Positions 1-6,063 are shown, numbered from the stretch's first letter. The stretch is 15,504 bases of DNA from an uncultured Fretibacterium sp. (GCA_905373185.1 CAJPSE010000015.1:1-15504); one strand, 5' to 3'. The notes: a model not told the origin generated them from the sequence alone. Numbers and translations are program-made.

Positions 1-1
1 C

Positions 2-1102
2 CTTCTGGGGGCCAATGGGGTGGAGGTCGTCCAGGGGAATGCGGTCTTCCGCTCTCCCGGGGAGGTCGCCGTCACGCAGGAGGACGGCACGGTGCGGCCT
101 CTGTCGGCCGATGCCTTCATCGTCGCCACGGGCTCCGTCCCCGCGCTGCCGCCCGTTCCCGGGTTCGACCTGCCCGGAATCCTCACCAGCGACGGAGTCC
201 TGGGGCTGGAGATGTTGCCCAAGTCCATCCTGCTCGTCGGAGGCGGGGTCATTGGCATCGAGTTCGCCTCCATATTTTCCGCTCTAGGCGTGGAGGTCAC
301 CGTCGTCGAGATGCTGCCGGAGATACTGCCAAACCTGGACGTCGAGCTCGTGGGGTACCTCAGGCAGATACTGGAGGCCCGTGGCATCCGCTTCCTGACC
401 TCCGCGACAGTCAAGTCGGTCCGCGCCTTGGGCAGTGGGTACGCGACGGCCGTCACGGCGGGCGTGGAGGAGGAGATCGTCACGGAGAAGGTCTTCGTCT
501 GCACGGGACGCCGTCCCTTCACCCAGGGACTCGGGCTCGAGGAGATCGGGGTCCGGACCGACCGGGGGCGGATTGCGGTTGACGAGCGGATGAGGACCAG
601 CGTGCCCGGCATCCACGCCATAGGGGACTGTGCCTCGCCCATCATGCTGGCACATGTCGCCTCGGCCGAGGGTGAGGTCGCCGCGGAGGCCATCATGGGG
701 CTCAGGGCAGCCATGGACTACCGTGTGGTCCCGAGCGCCGTCTATACCGCGCCCGAGTTCGCGGGGGTGGGCCGTACGGAGGAGGAGCTGACGCGGTCCG
801 GTCGGGACTTCACCGTAGGACGCTTCCCCATGAACTCCAACGCCAAGGCCCTGATCGCGGGGATGCCCGACGGGATGGTCAAGGTTATCTCGGACAGGGA
901 AACGGGCGAGATCCTGGGCATGCACGTCCTGGGCCCCAGGGCCACGGACCTGATTGCGGAGGGCGCGCTTGCCATGAGGTCCGAGCTGACCGTCGACGAG
1001 ATCGTCGCCACGATCCACGCACACCCCACCCTCGGCGAGGCGGTCAGGGAGGCGTCGCTGGATGTCCTGGACAGGGCCCTGCACCTGCCGCCGAAGGGAT
1101 AG
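2..1102 (+). CDS. lpdA: Dihydrolipoyl dehydrogenase (E3), 5'-truncated by window edge
   Basis: FAD-dependent flavoprotein that reoxidises the dihydrolipoyl group of a 2-oxoacid dehydrogenase or glycine-cleavage complex, passing electrons to NAD+. The reading frame is open from base 2, so the start lies outside the window. About 366 residues are visible; E3 proteins usually have 460-475, so the N-terminal FAD motif and redox-active CxxxxC are off the edge. Seen here: the ATGSVP segment, the NAD-binding glycine motif GGGVIGIEFASIFSALG, the second FAD contact HAIGDCASPIMLAHVASAEG, an interface stretch VYTAPEFAGVG, and the C-terminal catalytic His-Glu pair in HAHPTLGE. The family call is firm. 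Which complex it serves cannot be told, because its partner genes would lie upstream. A strong hairpin terminator follows, so it is the last gene of its transcript. Confidence 0.95.
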   Translation, partial: LLGANGVEVVQGNAVFRSPGEVAVTQEDGTVRPLSADAFIVATGSVPALPPVPGFDLPGILTSDGVLGLEMLPKSILLVGGGVIGIEFASIFSALGVEVTVVEMLPEILPNLDVELVGYLRQILEARGIRFLTSATVKSVRALGSGYATAVTAGVEEEIVTEKVFVCTGRRPFTQGLGLEEIGVRTDRGRIAVDERMRTSVPGIHAIGDCASPIMLAHVASAEGEVAAEAIMGLRAAMDYRVVPSAVYTAPEFAGVGRTEEELTRSGRDFTVGRFPMNSNAKALIAGMPDGMVKVISDRETGEILGMHVLGPRATDLIAEGALAMRSELTVDEIVATIHAHPTLGEAVREASLDVLDRALHLPPKG

Positions 1103-1168
1103 AGGGCGAGGAAAACAGGAGGCCGGCATCCGCATCCAAGTCAAAAGCGGCCGCTTGCCATCTTATCG

Positions 1169-1208
1169 AAATCCCCCTCGAGTCCCTGACGGACCCGAGG
1201 GGGATTTT
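1169..1208 (+). terminator. Intrinsic terminator after lpdA
   Basis: A perfect 12-bp stem (AAATCCCCCTCG at 1169-1180 with CGAGGGGGATTT at 1196-1207). The stem continues, after one mismatch, into GTCC/GGAC around the loop CTGAC. It ends in a short T run. It lies 66 bases after the lpdA stop codon. Confidence 0.88.
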
Positions 1209-1214
1209 CCCTGA

Positions 1215-1355
1215 CGGTGTCCACAGCGCAGCGTTTATGCCGGCGGCTTCAGGGAGTTGCGGCAGATCGCGGCAATGCGCCCGCACGCCGAGGCCATTCG
1301 GGCGGGTCGGCGGGCAATCGGGAAGTCAGCGAAGGCCGTGTCGCAGCATCAGTAA
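1215..1355 (+). other. Possible gene remnant or tiny ORF
   Basis: Between the lpdA terminator and the end of the opposing membrane-protein gene one frame reads, after a TGA at 1212, about 46 codons to a TAA at 1353. Its end, FRELRQIAAMRPHAEAIRAG..SAKAVSQHQ, has the look of a charged amphipathic helix. There is no ATG with a ribosome binding site; only internal TTG or ATG codons could start it. It could be the tail of a decayed gene or chance coding potential in GC-rich DNA. Not recognised. Confidence 0.2.
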
Positions 1356-1969
1356 TGCAGGCTGAAAAGATGCCCTATCACGATCACCAAAATAAAAAGG
1401 CCGAGTACATCCACTCGAATCAAACGATGAAGGACCTCGTCGGTCACCTCAAGCAGCCAGACCCCCTCCTCCTTTGAGAACCGAGCGGATGGGCATTTTT
1501 TGACCTCTCGGACATAGGCCCATGACGCCCAACCATGATTAAAAGCAAGAAAAAAGAAAATAAAAAGCCCCAGGAATGCAAGCTCCTGATTGAGGTTCTC
1601 AATTTTACGTTTGTCCATGAAAAGTTTCAAATAGCTTGCAGCAAAAGTCCCTATTGCAACATCAAAGCCGATAAGCCAGCTACGCCGGGTCTCCAGAATC
1701 GTCAAAATCGACGTACCCCAGGCCTGGATTGAGGTTTTATCTCCAGATTCTATGGGTTTTGAGGGGAAAGGTTTGCAATGAAAATAATACCACCCAGTTA
1801 CTATGACGACAAAGAGCCCTCCCCACAAAAGAATATGGGCCAACAGATTGATTAACCAATTTGGCTTTGCCAATATTGCAACGATCATCAGCAGCGATAC
1901 CACAATCAAAATCAACCCTAATTCGCGTTTGCTGCAAATCCACTCTAACCACTTGCACTTTCCGTCCAT
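1349..1969 (-). CDS. Small polytopic membrane protein, unknown function, AT-rich
   Basis: 206 residues, not recognised as any family. Hydrophobic segments at about 18-34, 37-63, 98-116, 128-152 and 184-202 suggest five membrane spans joined by short charged loops (MDKRKIENLNQE near 118-129; VREVKKCPSARFSKEEG near 153-169). The ATG at 1969 is preceded by GGGAGGTG at 9 bases, and the upstream frame is closed by a TGA three codons before it, so the start is secure. The gene and its 5' flank are visibly AT-rich while both neighbours are GC-rich, with A/T-ending codons common. That points to recent acquisition from another genome. It runs opposite to lpdA. There is no operon partner: the next gene on this strand (2111-2866) lies upstream, with an AT-rich gap. 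Confidence 0.75.
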   Translation of the reverse strand: MDGKCKWLEWICSKRELGLILIVVSLLMIVAILAKPNWLINLLAHILLWGGLFVVIVTGWYYFHCKPFPSKPIESGDKTSIQAWGTSILTILETRRSWLIGFDVAIGTFAASYLKLFMDKRKIENLNQELAFLGLFIFFFLAFNHGWASWAYVREVKKCPSARFSKEEGVWLLEVTDEVLHRLIRVDVLGLFILVIVIGHLFSLHY

Positions 1970-2065
1970 CTTCTGTCACACCTCCCAAATCGTGTACTCG
2001 TATTAAACGCACTGTCTTCGGAATGCTCCACGTTCCGGTCCACTCCATCTCGCGTCCAGAAAAGT

Positions 2066-2085
2066 CCTTCCTATGTTATATATCA
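2066..2085 (-). promoter_or_regulatory. Possible promoter/palindrome before the AT-rich membrane gene
   Basis: On the minus strand the gap after the 2111-2866 gene contains GTTATGATATATAAC, with perfect GTTAT/ATAAC arms, followed by an AGGAAGG. TATAAC could act as a -10 element for the 1349-1969 gene. No convincing -35 was found, so this is a weak call. Confidence 0.25.
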
Positions 2086-2089
2086 TAAC

Positions 2090-2114
2090 CCGGCTTCTCC
2101 CGTCCGCCGGTCAC
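2090..2114. repeat. 25-bp direct repeat spanning the stop codon, copy 1
   Basis: This 25-bp block is identical to 2899-2923. In each case it covers the TGA stop codon of a paralogue and about 21 bases after it, including CCGGC/GCCGG arms that could form a short hairpin. It shows that the tandem duplication took in the 3' flank of the gene. Confidence 0.8.
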
Positions 2115-2866
2115 AGAAGCTTTATGCAGACCCAAATAACAAGGCCTCCGTTCCAGATACTCTGATCCAGGTTGACCAAATTCGCGCCCGGCCGCCTGGC
2201 CATTACGGCGAGCCTCTCCAGGGTCGACTCGTCCTCGCCTGCCAGGTCGTAGCCCACCAACCACCTGTCATCCTCGAGGACGTAGAAATGGCAGGTCTCG
2301 TCGAAGGTTTCGGGCGCATCCAGGTATTTGCCCAGTATGTTCCTGACGGCCAGGGGGTCGTGGTTGACCTTATCCCTAAAGTTTGCGTAGTCCACCTTAG
2401 CGGAGTTCACCCTAGTGGAGTCCTCCCTAATGGGCATTATCTCGTAGAGATAATACATGAATGCGGCGTTTTTCATGGTGCGAAGGAGGGAGATGATCCG
2501 TTGGACCTCCTCGGTGGACTGCATTTCTCGCAGCATGGCCGCGTTGCCGACGGCCGACGGCTGCGTACCTCCAGCCTCCCCTTTTTGCGGGACGTTTCCA
2601 CGCACTAAGGCCAGTTCCTCCCTCAGGGAGGCTATCTCCCGTCTCAGGGCTGCGTTATCCTCCGATGCGGCGGCGATGGTAGCGGCAAAGGATTCCGCCA
2701 TGCTCCTCAGTACCTCCGGGTCGATGTCCTTCTGGGGGGCCACCCCCTTGTCCGCGGCACGGGCGGCACGCGATAAAAGCGGGTTGGCCGGAAGAAAAGA
2801 GAATAGAAGAAAAGAGAACAGAAGGAAACAGAGCAGAAAAATGAACATTCCTGTTTTGGTTCTCAC
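2111..2866 (-). CDS. Exported coiled-coil protein, tandem paralogue 1
   Basis: 251 residues, GTG start preceded by AAGGAGGG at 8 bases. Signal peptide about 1-37 with an unusually long hydrophobic core (FIFLLCFLLFSFLLFSFL) and a likely cut after ARA at 35-37, so the protein is exported. A heptad-like helix follows at about 50-90 (SEDNAALRREIASLREELALVRG), then a linker. A C-terminal domain at about 110-251 starts with LLRTMKNAAFMYY and ends WNGGLVIWVCIKLL; C192 and C247 could pair. It is very close to the next gene upstream (2920-3585), and both share DNA identity past the stop codon, so this is a tandem duplication. It carries an extra 10 residues (near 150-162) built of 15-bp repeats, absent from that copy. 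The LLRTMKxAA..YY helix resembles the start of type IV pilin globular domains in related bacteria, but no prepilin cleavage motif exists. Function unknown. Confidence 0.85.
   Translation of the reverse strand: MRTKTGMFIFLLCFLLFSFLLFSFLPANPLLSRAARAADKGVAPQKDIDPEVLRSMAESFAATIAAASEDNAALRREIASLREELALVRGNVPQKGEAGGTQPSAVGNAAMLREMQSTEEVQRIISLLRTMKNAAFMYYLYEIMPIREDSTRVNSAKVDYANFRDKVNHDPLAVRNILGKYLDAPETFDETCHFYVLEDDRWLVGYDLAGEDESTLERLAVMARRPGANLVNLDQSIWNGGLVIWVCIKLL
2387..2431. repeat. Three imperfect 15-bp tandem units inside paralogue 1
   Basis: Units GTAGTCCACCTTAGC, GGAGTTCACCCTAGT and GGAGTCCTCCCTAAT lie head to tail. On the coding (minus) strand they give the five-residue units IREDS-TRVNS-AKVDY. 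The sister gene at 2920-3585 has only one equivalent unit (IMEDPTR then FREKVN), so the array is an in-frame expansion. Confidence 0.7.
2791..2835. repeat. Three 15-bp tandem units in the signal peptide of paralogue 1
   Basis: GAAGAAAAGAGAATA, GAAGAAAAGAGAACA and GAAGGAAACAGAGCA follow one another exactly. On the coding strand they encode the repeated LLFSF-type hydrophobic core of the signal peptide. The related gene at 3623-4798 has only the last unit (GAAGGAAACAGAGCA), so the first two look like copies of it. Confidence 0.75.
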
Positions 2867-2898
2867 GATCGAATCCCTCCTTATTAATCCGAATTAAT

Positions 2899-2923
2899 CC
2901 GGCTTCTCCCGTCCGCCGGTCAC
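2899..2923. repeat. 25-bp direct repeat spanning the stop codon, copy 2
   Basis: Second copy of the 25-bp block found at 2090-2114, here covering the TGA of the 2920-3585 gene. It lies in the 53-base gap before the GTG of the next paralogue. Confidence 0.8.
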
Positions 2924-3585
2924 CGCACCTTCATGCAGATAACAAGCCCTCCGTTCCAGACGCTCTGGTCCAGGTTGACCAAATTCGCGCCCGGCTGATG
3001 GGCCATCGCGGCGAGCCTCTCCAGGGTCGACTCGTCCTCGCCTGCCAAGTCGTAGCCCACCAGCCACTGATTGTCATTGAGGACGTAGAAATGGCAGCTC
3101 TCGTCGTATGTCGCGGGTACATCCAGGTATTTGCCCAGTATGTTCCTGACGGCCAGGGGATCGCCGTTGACCTTCTCCCGAAAGCGTGTGGGGTCCTCCA
3201 TGATGGAATCCATCTCGTCGACATAATACATGACCGCGGCGGATTTCATGGTGCGCAGGAGGGAGAGGATCTGGCTGGCCCTCTCGGCGGACTGCATCTC
3301 GCGCAGCATGGCAGTATTGCCGGCGGCCGGCTTCTGCTGCGTCCCACGCAACGAGGCCAGTTCCTCCCGCAGGAAGGCTATCTCCCGTCTCAGAGCCGCG
3401 TTATCCTCCGATACGACGGTGAGGGTCGCGGCAAGGGATTCCAACATGCTCCTCAGAGCCTCCGAGTCGGTATTCTTCTGAGTCTCCGCTCCGCCGCAGA
3501 GGGCCGGGAGCAGAAGGACACAGGCCACAAGGGCACCGACAAACCCCACGCGGGTTCCCATTTTTCTTTCCATCATCTTAAACAT
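2920..3585 (-). CDS. Exported coiled-coil protein, tandem paralogue 2
   Basis: 221 residues, ATG start with AGGAGG at 8 bases. Signal peptide: basic start MFKMMERKMGTR, hydrophobic core 13-30, probable cut near GGA at 31-33. The LPALC stretch is a poor lipobox, so I do not call a lipoprotein. Coiled coil at about 43-81 (SEDNAALRREIAFLREELASLRG), then a C-terminal domain from about 92 (LREMQSAERASQILSLLRTMKSAAVMYYVDEMD) through NGDPLAVRNILGKYLD, CHFYVLNDNQWLVGYDLAGED and the end WNGGLVICMKVR. Near-identical over long stretches to the product of 2111-2866, both in protein and DNA, but with a different signal peptide and without the repeat-built insertion. C164 and C217 match the cysteine pair of that copy. 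It lies 37 bases downstream of 3623-4798 and is probably co-transcribed with it. Unknown function. Confidence 0.85.
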   Translation of the reverse strand: MFKMMERKMGTRVGFVGALVACVLLLPALCGGAETQKNTDSEALRSMLESLAATLTVVSEDNAALRREIAFLREELASLRGTQQKPAAGNTAMLREMQSAERASQILSLLRTMKSAAVMYYVDEMDSIMEDPTRFREKVNGDPLAVRNILGKYLDVPATYDESCHFYVLNDNQWLVGYDLAGEDESTLERLAAMAHQPGANLVNLDQSVWNGGLVICMKVR

Positions 3586-3622
3586 TGCTTCATCCTCCTA
3601 TTCAGATATTCAGATTGCACTC

Positions 3623-4798
3623 TCACGATCCCTTCGGCACGTGAAAGTTTACGGGCATGTAGATGATATCCCCGCCCTTCCAGGGATGGAGATTCCCGTC
3701 GAGCAGAGTGTCCCCGTACTGGAGTCTCCGCCGGGGGCGGGCCAGCTCCGCTAGGACCTCTCCGGGCTCATGCGACACGTCGACCCCTACGGTCCAGTCC
3801 CATTCGTTGAATATCCGGACCGTGCTGATTCCATCGAACTTGCTCTTTGCCCTGCCGTCCAGGTATTCCCCCATGCGCGACCTGATGAAGGCCACGGGGT
3901 CCGCGTTGATCTGCTGCGCAATGGCGCGGTGCTGCGCCGCACCCATGTCGTAGGCGTAGTGGCTATCGTAGATGGCTGAGGCCGCCTTGTGCAGGACGTC
4001 CAGGTGCGTGAGAATCTCGTCCGCCCGGTACCCGGCCCGGTCCGCCGGGGAGTCGGCATCGCTCCGACCGATGTCCTGGTTCGTGACGAGCAGGCCGTAC
4101 ATGCTCATGAGTATCCCCAGCGCGGTCCTGTCCCCAATGGGCAGCCTGGACAAGGCCTCCTTCATGTCCGCGTCTCCGTTTGGGGCCGGCGCATCGTCCG
4201 AGACCGGAACATCCGCCGAGGAGAACGGGGCCGGTGACGGCTCCGGGGAGACGCTCAGCATACGCTCCAGGCTCAGCCGAAGGACCTCCAGATCAGCGCG
4301 GAAGTTGCGCATCTCCCCAAGGAGTGCCTCGTTTTCCGCGCCTAGGCCCTTCACCTTTTCGGAGAGCGCCTTGTTCTCCGCGCTCAAAGCCCGCATCTCC
4401 TTCAAAAGTTCGACGTTCCGATATTCCCGCAGCTCGGAAAACTCCTTCCGAAGCAGGTTCCTTTCCTCCTCACGCAGGGACTTCAGTTCCTCCGATATGG
4501 CCTTACGCTCCTCATCCCGGAGGTCCTTCAGTTCGTTTCGGATGGACAGGCCCCCCTCCGAGCGGATGGCCTTGAGCTCATCCAGCAGGACCTTCTTGTC
4601 CTCGGAGGACGCCACAAAGATCACCGTCATGTAGTCCAGCATCCACCGCATCGTCTTCAGCTGCTGCAGTACCGCATTCATCTGGGGGTCCGCCCCCTTC
4701 TCCACGGCACAGGCGGCACGCGGGAGAGGCGGGCTGGATAGAAGGAAACAGAGCAGAAAAACGAGTGCCCCTATTTTGGTCCTCACGATCGAATTCAT
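3623..4798 (-). CDS. Exported long coiled-coil protein, divergent paralogue 3
   Basis: 391 residues, first gene of the three. ATG at 4798 with AAGGAGGG at 9 bases. Signal peptide about 1-31 (VFLLCFLL core, cut after ACA). Residues 74-163 are six consecutive 15-residue units beginning ELKAIRSEGG, ELKDLRDEER, ELKSLREEER, EFSELREYRN, EMRALSAENK and VKGLGAENEA, a long charged coiled coil. A Pro/Ser/Asp-rich linker follows at about 184-212. The C-terminal domain (about 258-391) aligns with the two shorter paralogues at NADPVAFIRSRMGEYLDG, the (F)NEWDWTVGVD strand and WKGGDIIYMPV, but lacks their cysteine pair. The 5' ends of this gene and of 2111-2866 are also alike at DNA level. A periplasmic or surface structural role, perhaps as an oligomeric stalk, is an inference; no known family was recognised. 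Confidence 0.85.
   Translation of the reverse strand: MNSIVRTKIGALVFLLCFLLSSPPLPRAACAVEKGADPQMNAVLQQLKTMRWMLDYMTVIFVASSEDKKVLLDELKAIRSEGGLSIRNELKDLRDEERKAISEELKSLREEERNLLRKEFSELREYRNVELLKEMRALSAENKALSEKVKGLGAENEALLGEMRNFRADLEVLRLSLERMLSVSPEPSPAPFSSADVPVSDDAPAPNGDADMKEALSRLPIGDRTALGILMSMYGLLVTNQDIGRSDADSPADRAGYRADEILTHLDVLHKAASAIYDSHYAYDMGAAQHRAIAQQINADPVAFIRSRMGEYLDGRAKSKFDGISTVRIFNEWDWTVGVDVSHEPGEVLAELARPRRRLQYGDTLLDGNLHPWKGGDIIYMPVNFHVPKGS
4310..4579 (-). repeat. Six 15-residue (45-bp) coding repeats in paralogue 3
   Basis: Residues 74-163 split without gaps into six 15-residue units with E at position 1, a hydrophobic residue near positions 2 and 5, and charged residues between. The DNA units have drifted, so this is an old array. 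A 15-residue period differs from the usual heptad of 7. Confidence 0.65.
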
Positions 4799-4859
4799 CC
4801 TTCAAATCCCTCCTTGGCCATGTTTTGTCTTTTCCCTCAACGGGCCTCACACCGTGTCC

Positions 4860-4865
4860 AGCATA
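4860..4865 (-). promoter_or_regulatory. Possible extended -10 for the three-gene coiled-coil operon
   Basis: On the minus strand TGCTATGCT fits an extended -10 (TGnTATGCT) about 60 bases before the ATG at 4798. No good -35 is seen. A short hairpin with TTTTGC/GCAAAA arms lies just upstream at 4895-4909. The rest of the gap 4799-4984 shows nothing else. Confidence 0.3.
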
Positions 4866-4984
4866 GCACAACCCGTCGCTGCCGAGGACAAAATTTTTGC
4901 TCAGCAAAATATCGCCGAGGGGGCATTCTTTTGCATCGATAGGTCAGTCTAAATCAATATCTTTAGCGCCTTTTTGGCGGCGAG

Positions 4985-5288
4985 TTAAAGTAAGGACATG
5001 GCCGCCTCGCCGTCGGCGGCCCAGAGGGTATCGTTCCCCTCGCGCCCAGCATAAGCGGCGGCGACCTCAACAATCCGTGCCTCATCCTTCTCAATCGAAA
5101 GTCTCAAGACGCCTTCCTCCTCCGGCCGTCCCTCATGGATCGCTGGCATGCGTTCCAAGCTCTTATATAGAACGCAGACAAGGGGAAAAAGCGATTGTTT
5201 CCAAAACGGGGGAATACCAGCCTCTAAGGATGAGGCAATGAGGCGCACGAAGTGATAGACCTTAATTGACCTTAATATCTCTGTCCAT
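4985..5288 (-). pseudogene. Small ORF broken by a 10-bp tandem duplication
   Basis: An ATG at 5288, preceded by GGGGAGGA a few bases upstream, opens a frame MDRDIKVN that stops at once. In the shifted frame it continues as YHFVRLIASSLEAGIPPFW and so on to a TAA at 4985. The shift is caused by a 10-base tandem duplication on the plus strand (GACCTTAATT then GACCTTAATA, 5258-5277). Removing one copy gives a 97-residue protein with normal coding character: a hydrophobic middle (WKQSLFPLVCVLYKSL) and an acidic C-terminal half (IEKDEARIVEVAAAYAGREG). I do not recognise the family. The intact part alone could start only at a GTG (5248) without a ribosome binding site. It is either a recent pseudogene or a switchable ORF. 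Confidence 0.5.
5258..5277. repeat. 10-bp tandem duplication causing the frameshift
   Basis: GACCTTAATT and GACCTTAATA are adjacent and differ only in their last base. The 10-base length is not a multiple of three, so it shifts the frame of the 4985-5288 ORF. Confidence 0.75.
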
Positions 5289-5299
5289 CCTATCCTCCC

Positions 5300-5350
5300 C
5301 TACCTCCCCCCGATGCCATCGACGGACGAACAGGAGCTGCCGCAGGACAT
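5300..5350 (-). other. Possible 16-residue Cys peptide ORF
   Basis: ATG at 5350 encodes MSCGSSCSSVDGIGGR and stops with TAG 11 bases before the ATG of the broken ORF. GAGG lies 8 bases before the ATG. The SCGSSCSS core is reminiscent of metal-binding or leader peptides, but such a short frame could be chance. The rest of the gap up to 5458 shows only an imperfect hairpin (CTTC/GAAG flanked by CCCCT/AGGGG, about 5391-5416). Confidence 0.15.
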
Positions 5351-5458
5351 CGATTTGCCCTCTAGAACTTAATTTTCCGATTGGAAAGGGCCCCTCTTCG
5401 AGAGAAGGGCAAGGGGTCGGACCTTCGTAAATTGCGGCGCGCTGCCCCGAAAGTGCCC

Positions 5459-5508
5459 GTTAAAGTATGTTAAAATATCCTTGATAAATTTAATATTTTA
5501 GGTATGGT
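5459..5508 (+). promoter_or_regulatory. feo operon promoter with inverted-repeat operator candidate
   Basis: A very AT-rich island in GC-rich DNA, 41-90 bases before feoA. TTGATA (5481-5486) and TATGGT (5503-5508), 16 bases apart, form a plausible -35/-10 pair. The -35 sits between inverted arms TAAAATAT (5471-5478) and ATATTTTA (5493-5500). A 10-bp near-direct repeat, GTTAAAGTAT then GTTAAAATAT (5459-5478), precedes it. An operator overlapping the promoter fits iron-dependent repression by a Fur or DtxR-type regulator, but the sequence matches neither classical box well, so the regulator is unknown. Confidence 0.5.
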
Positions 5509-5548
5509 ATGAAAAACAAATCTTATGGAGTTCAGAGGGAGGGCCCGC

Positions 5549-5776
5549 ATGTTTCCCTTGCTTTCGGCGCCGACGAACACAAAGTTGAAGGTCTTGAAAT
5601 CGGGGAGCGGCCCCAGGATGTCCAAGCACCTAGAAAGTTTGGGGCTGGGGGAAGGGAGTGTTCTCACCCTCCTGCAGGAGCGGGACGGCGACGTCATTGT
5701 CCGGGTGATGGAGGGCGAGAGTTGCCTGGCCCTGGATCAGGAGGTCGCCATGAGCCTGATGGTGGCCGAGGCATGA
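5549..5776 (+). CDS. feoA: FeoA-family ferrous iron transport protein, first copy
   Basis: 75 residues, a small cytosolic SH3-like protein that works with the FeoB permease. The second ATG (5549) is taken as the start because GGGAGGG lies five bases before it; the upstream ATG at 5525 has no ribosome binding site. Visible FeoA features are an N-terminal strand (KLKVLKSGSGP), the helix with a conserved Leu/Gly turn (MSKHLESLGLGEGSVLTLLQERDG) and the closing strands (DVIVRVMEGESCLALDQEVAMSLMV). It is shorter and more divergent than the second feoA 16 bases downstream. First gene after the AT-rich promoter. Family call is good; how the two copies divide the work is not known. Confidence 0.85.
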   Translation: MFPLLSAPTNTKLKVLKSGSGPRMSKHLESLGLGEGSVLTLLQERDGDVIVRVMEGESCLALDQEVAMSLMVAEA

Positions 5777-5792
5777 GGTTGGGTGGGGGACG

Positions 5793-6026
5793 ATGAGCGA
5801 GATGACGCTGGCGGACCTGACCCCGGGGGAGTCGGGGATGGTCGTTGGAATCGAGGGTAGGGGCATGCTCGCCCAGAGGCTGGTGGACATGGGGCTCTAT
5901 CCGGGCGTCCTTGCGAAACTCGTCCGAAGGGCGCCCCTTGGCGACCCCATCGAGGTGGATGCCGAGGGCGCACTCGTCAACCTGCGTCGGGAGGAAGCCC
6001 GTTTCGTGAGGGTGAAAAAGTCCTGA
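5793..6026 (+). CDS. feoA: FeoA-family ferrous iron transport protein, second copy
   Basis: 77 residues, typical FeoA length. It opens with MTLADLTPGESGMVVGIEGRG, followed by the hallmark helix and turn LAQRLVDMGLYPGVLAKLVRRAPLGDPIEVDAEGALVNLRREEARFVRV, which is the classical FeoA pattern including the LGDPIEV strand. It sits 16 bases after the first feoA and 37 before feoB. A GGTGGGGG run serves as ribosome binding site. It is expected to bind FeoB on the cytosolic side and to modulate GTP-dependent Fe(II) uptake. High confidence in the family. Confidence 0.95.
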   Translation: MSEMTLADLTPGESGMVVGIEGRGMLAQRLVDMGLYPGVLAKLVRRAPLGDPIEVDAEGALVNLRREEARFVRVKKS

Positions 6027-6063
6027 AAATATGGCGAAATATCCTGAAGGGGAAAAGTCCTGA

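Noticed and set aside
1737..2048. Minus-strand frame MEWTGTWSIPKTVRL of 103 codons
   Set aside because: It overlaps the better supported membrane-protein gene over most of its length; the only AGGAAGG is too far (about 17 bases) from the ATG. Possibly a remnant; not called as a gene.
3555..3585. Lipoprotein signal in paralogue 2 (LPALC)
   Set aside because: The residue before Cys is Leu and Pro is at -3, which does not fit a lipobox; ordinary cleavage near GGA is more likely.
5525..5548. Earlier ATG for the first feoA
   Set aside because: No ribosome binding site in front of it, and the added residues (MEFRGRAR) are encoded by the Shine-Dalgarno region of the next ATG.
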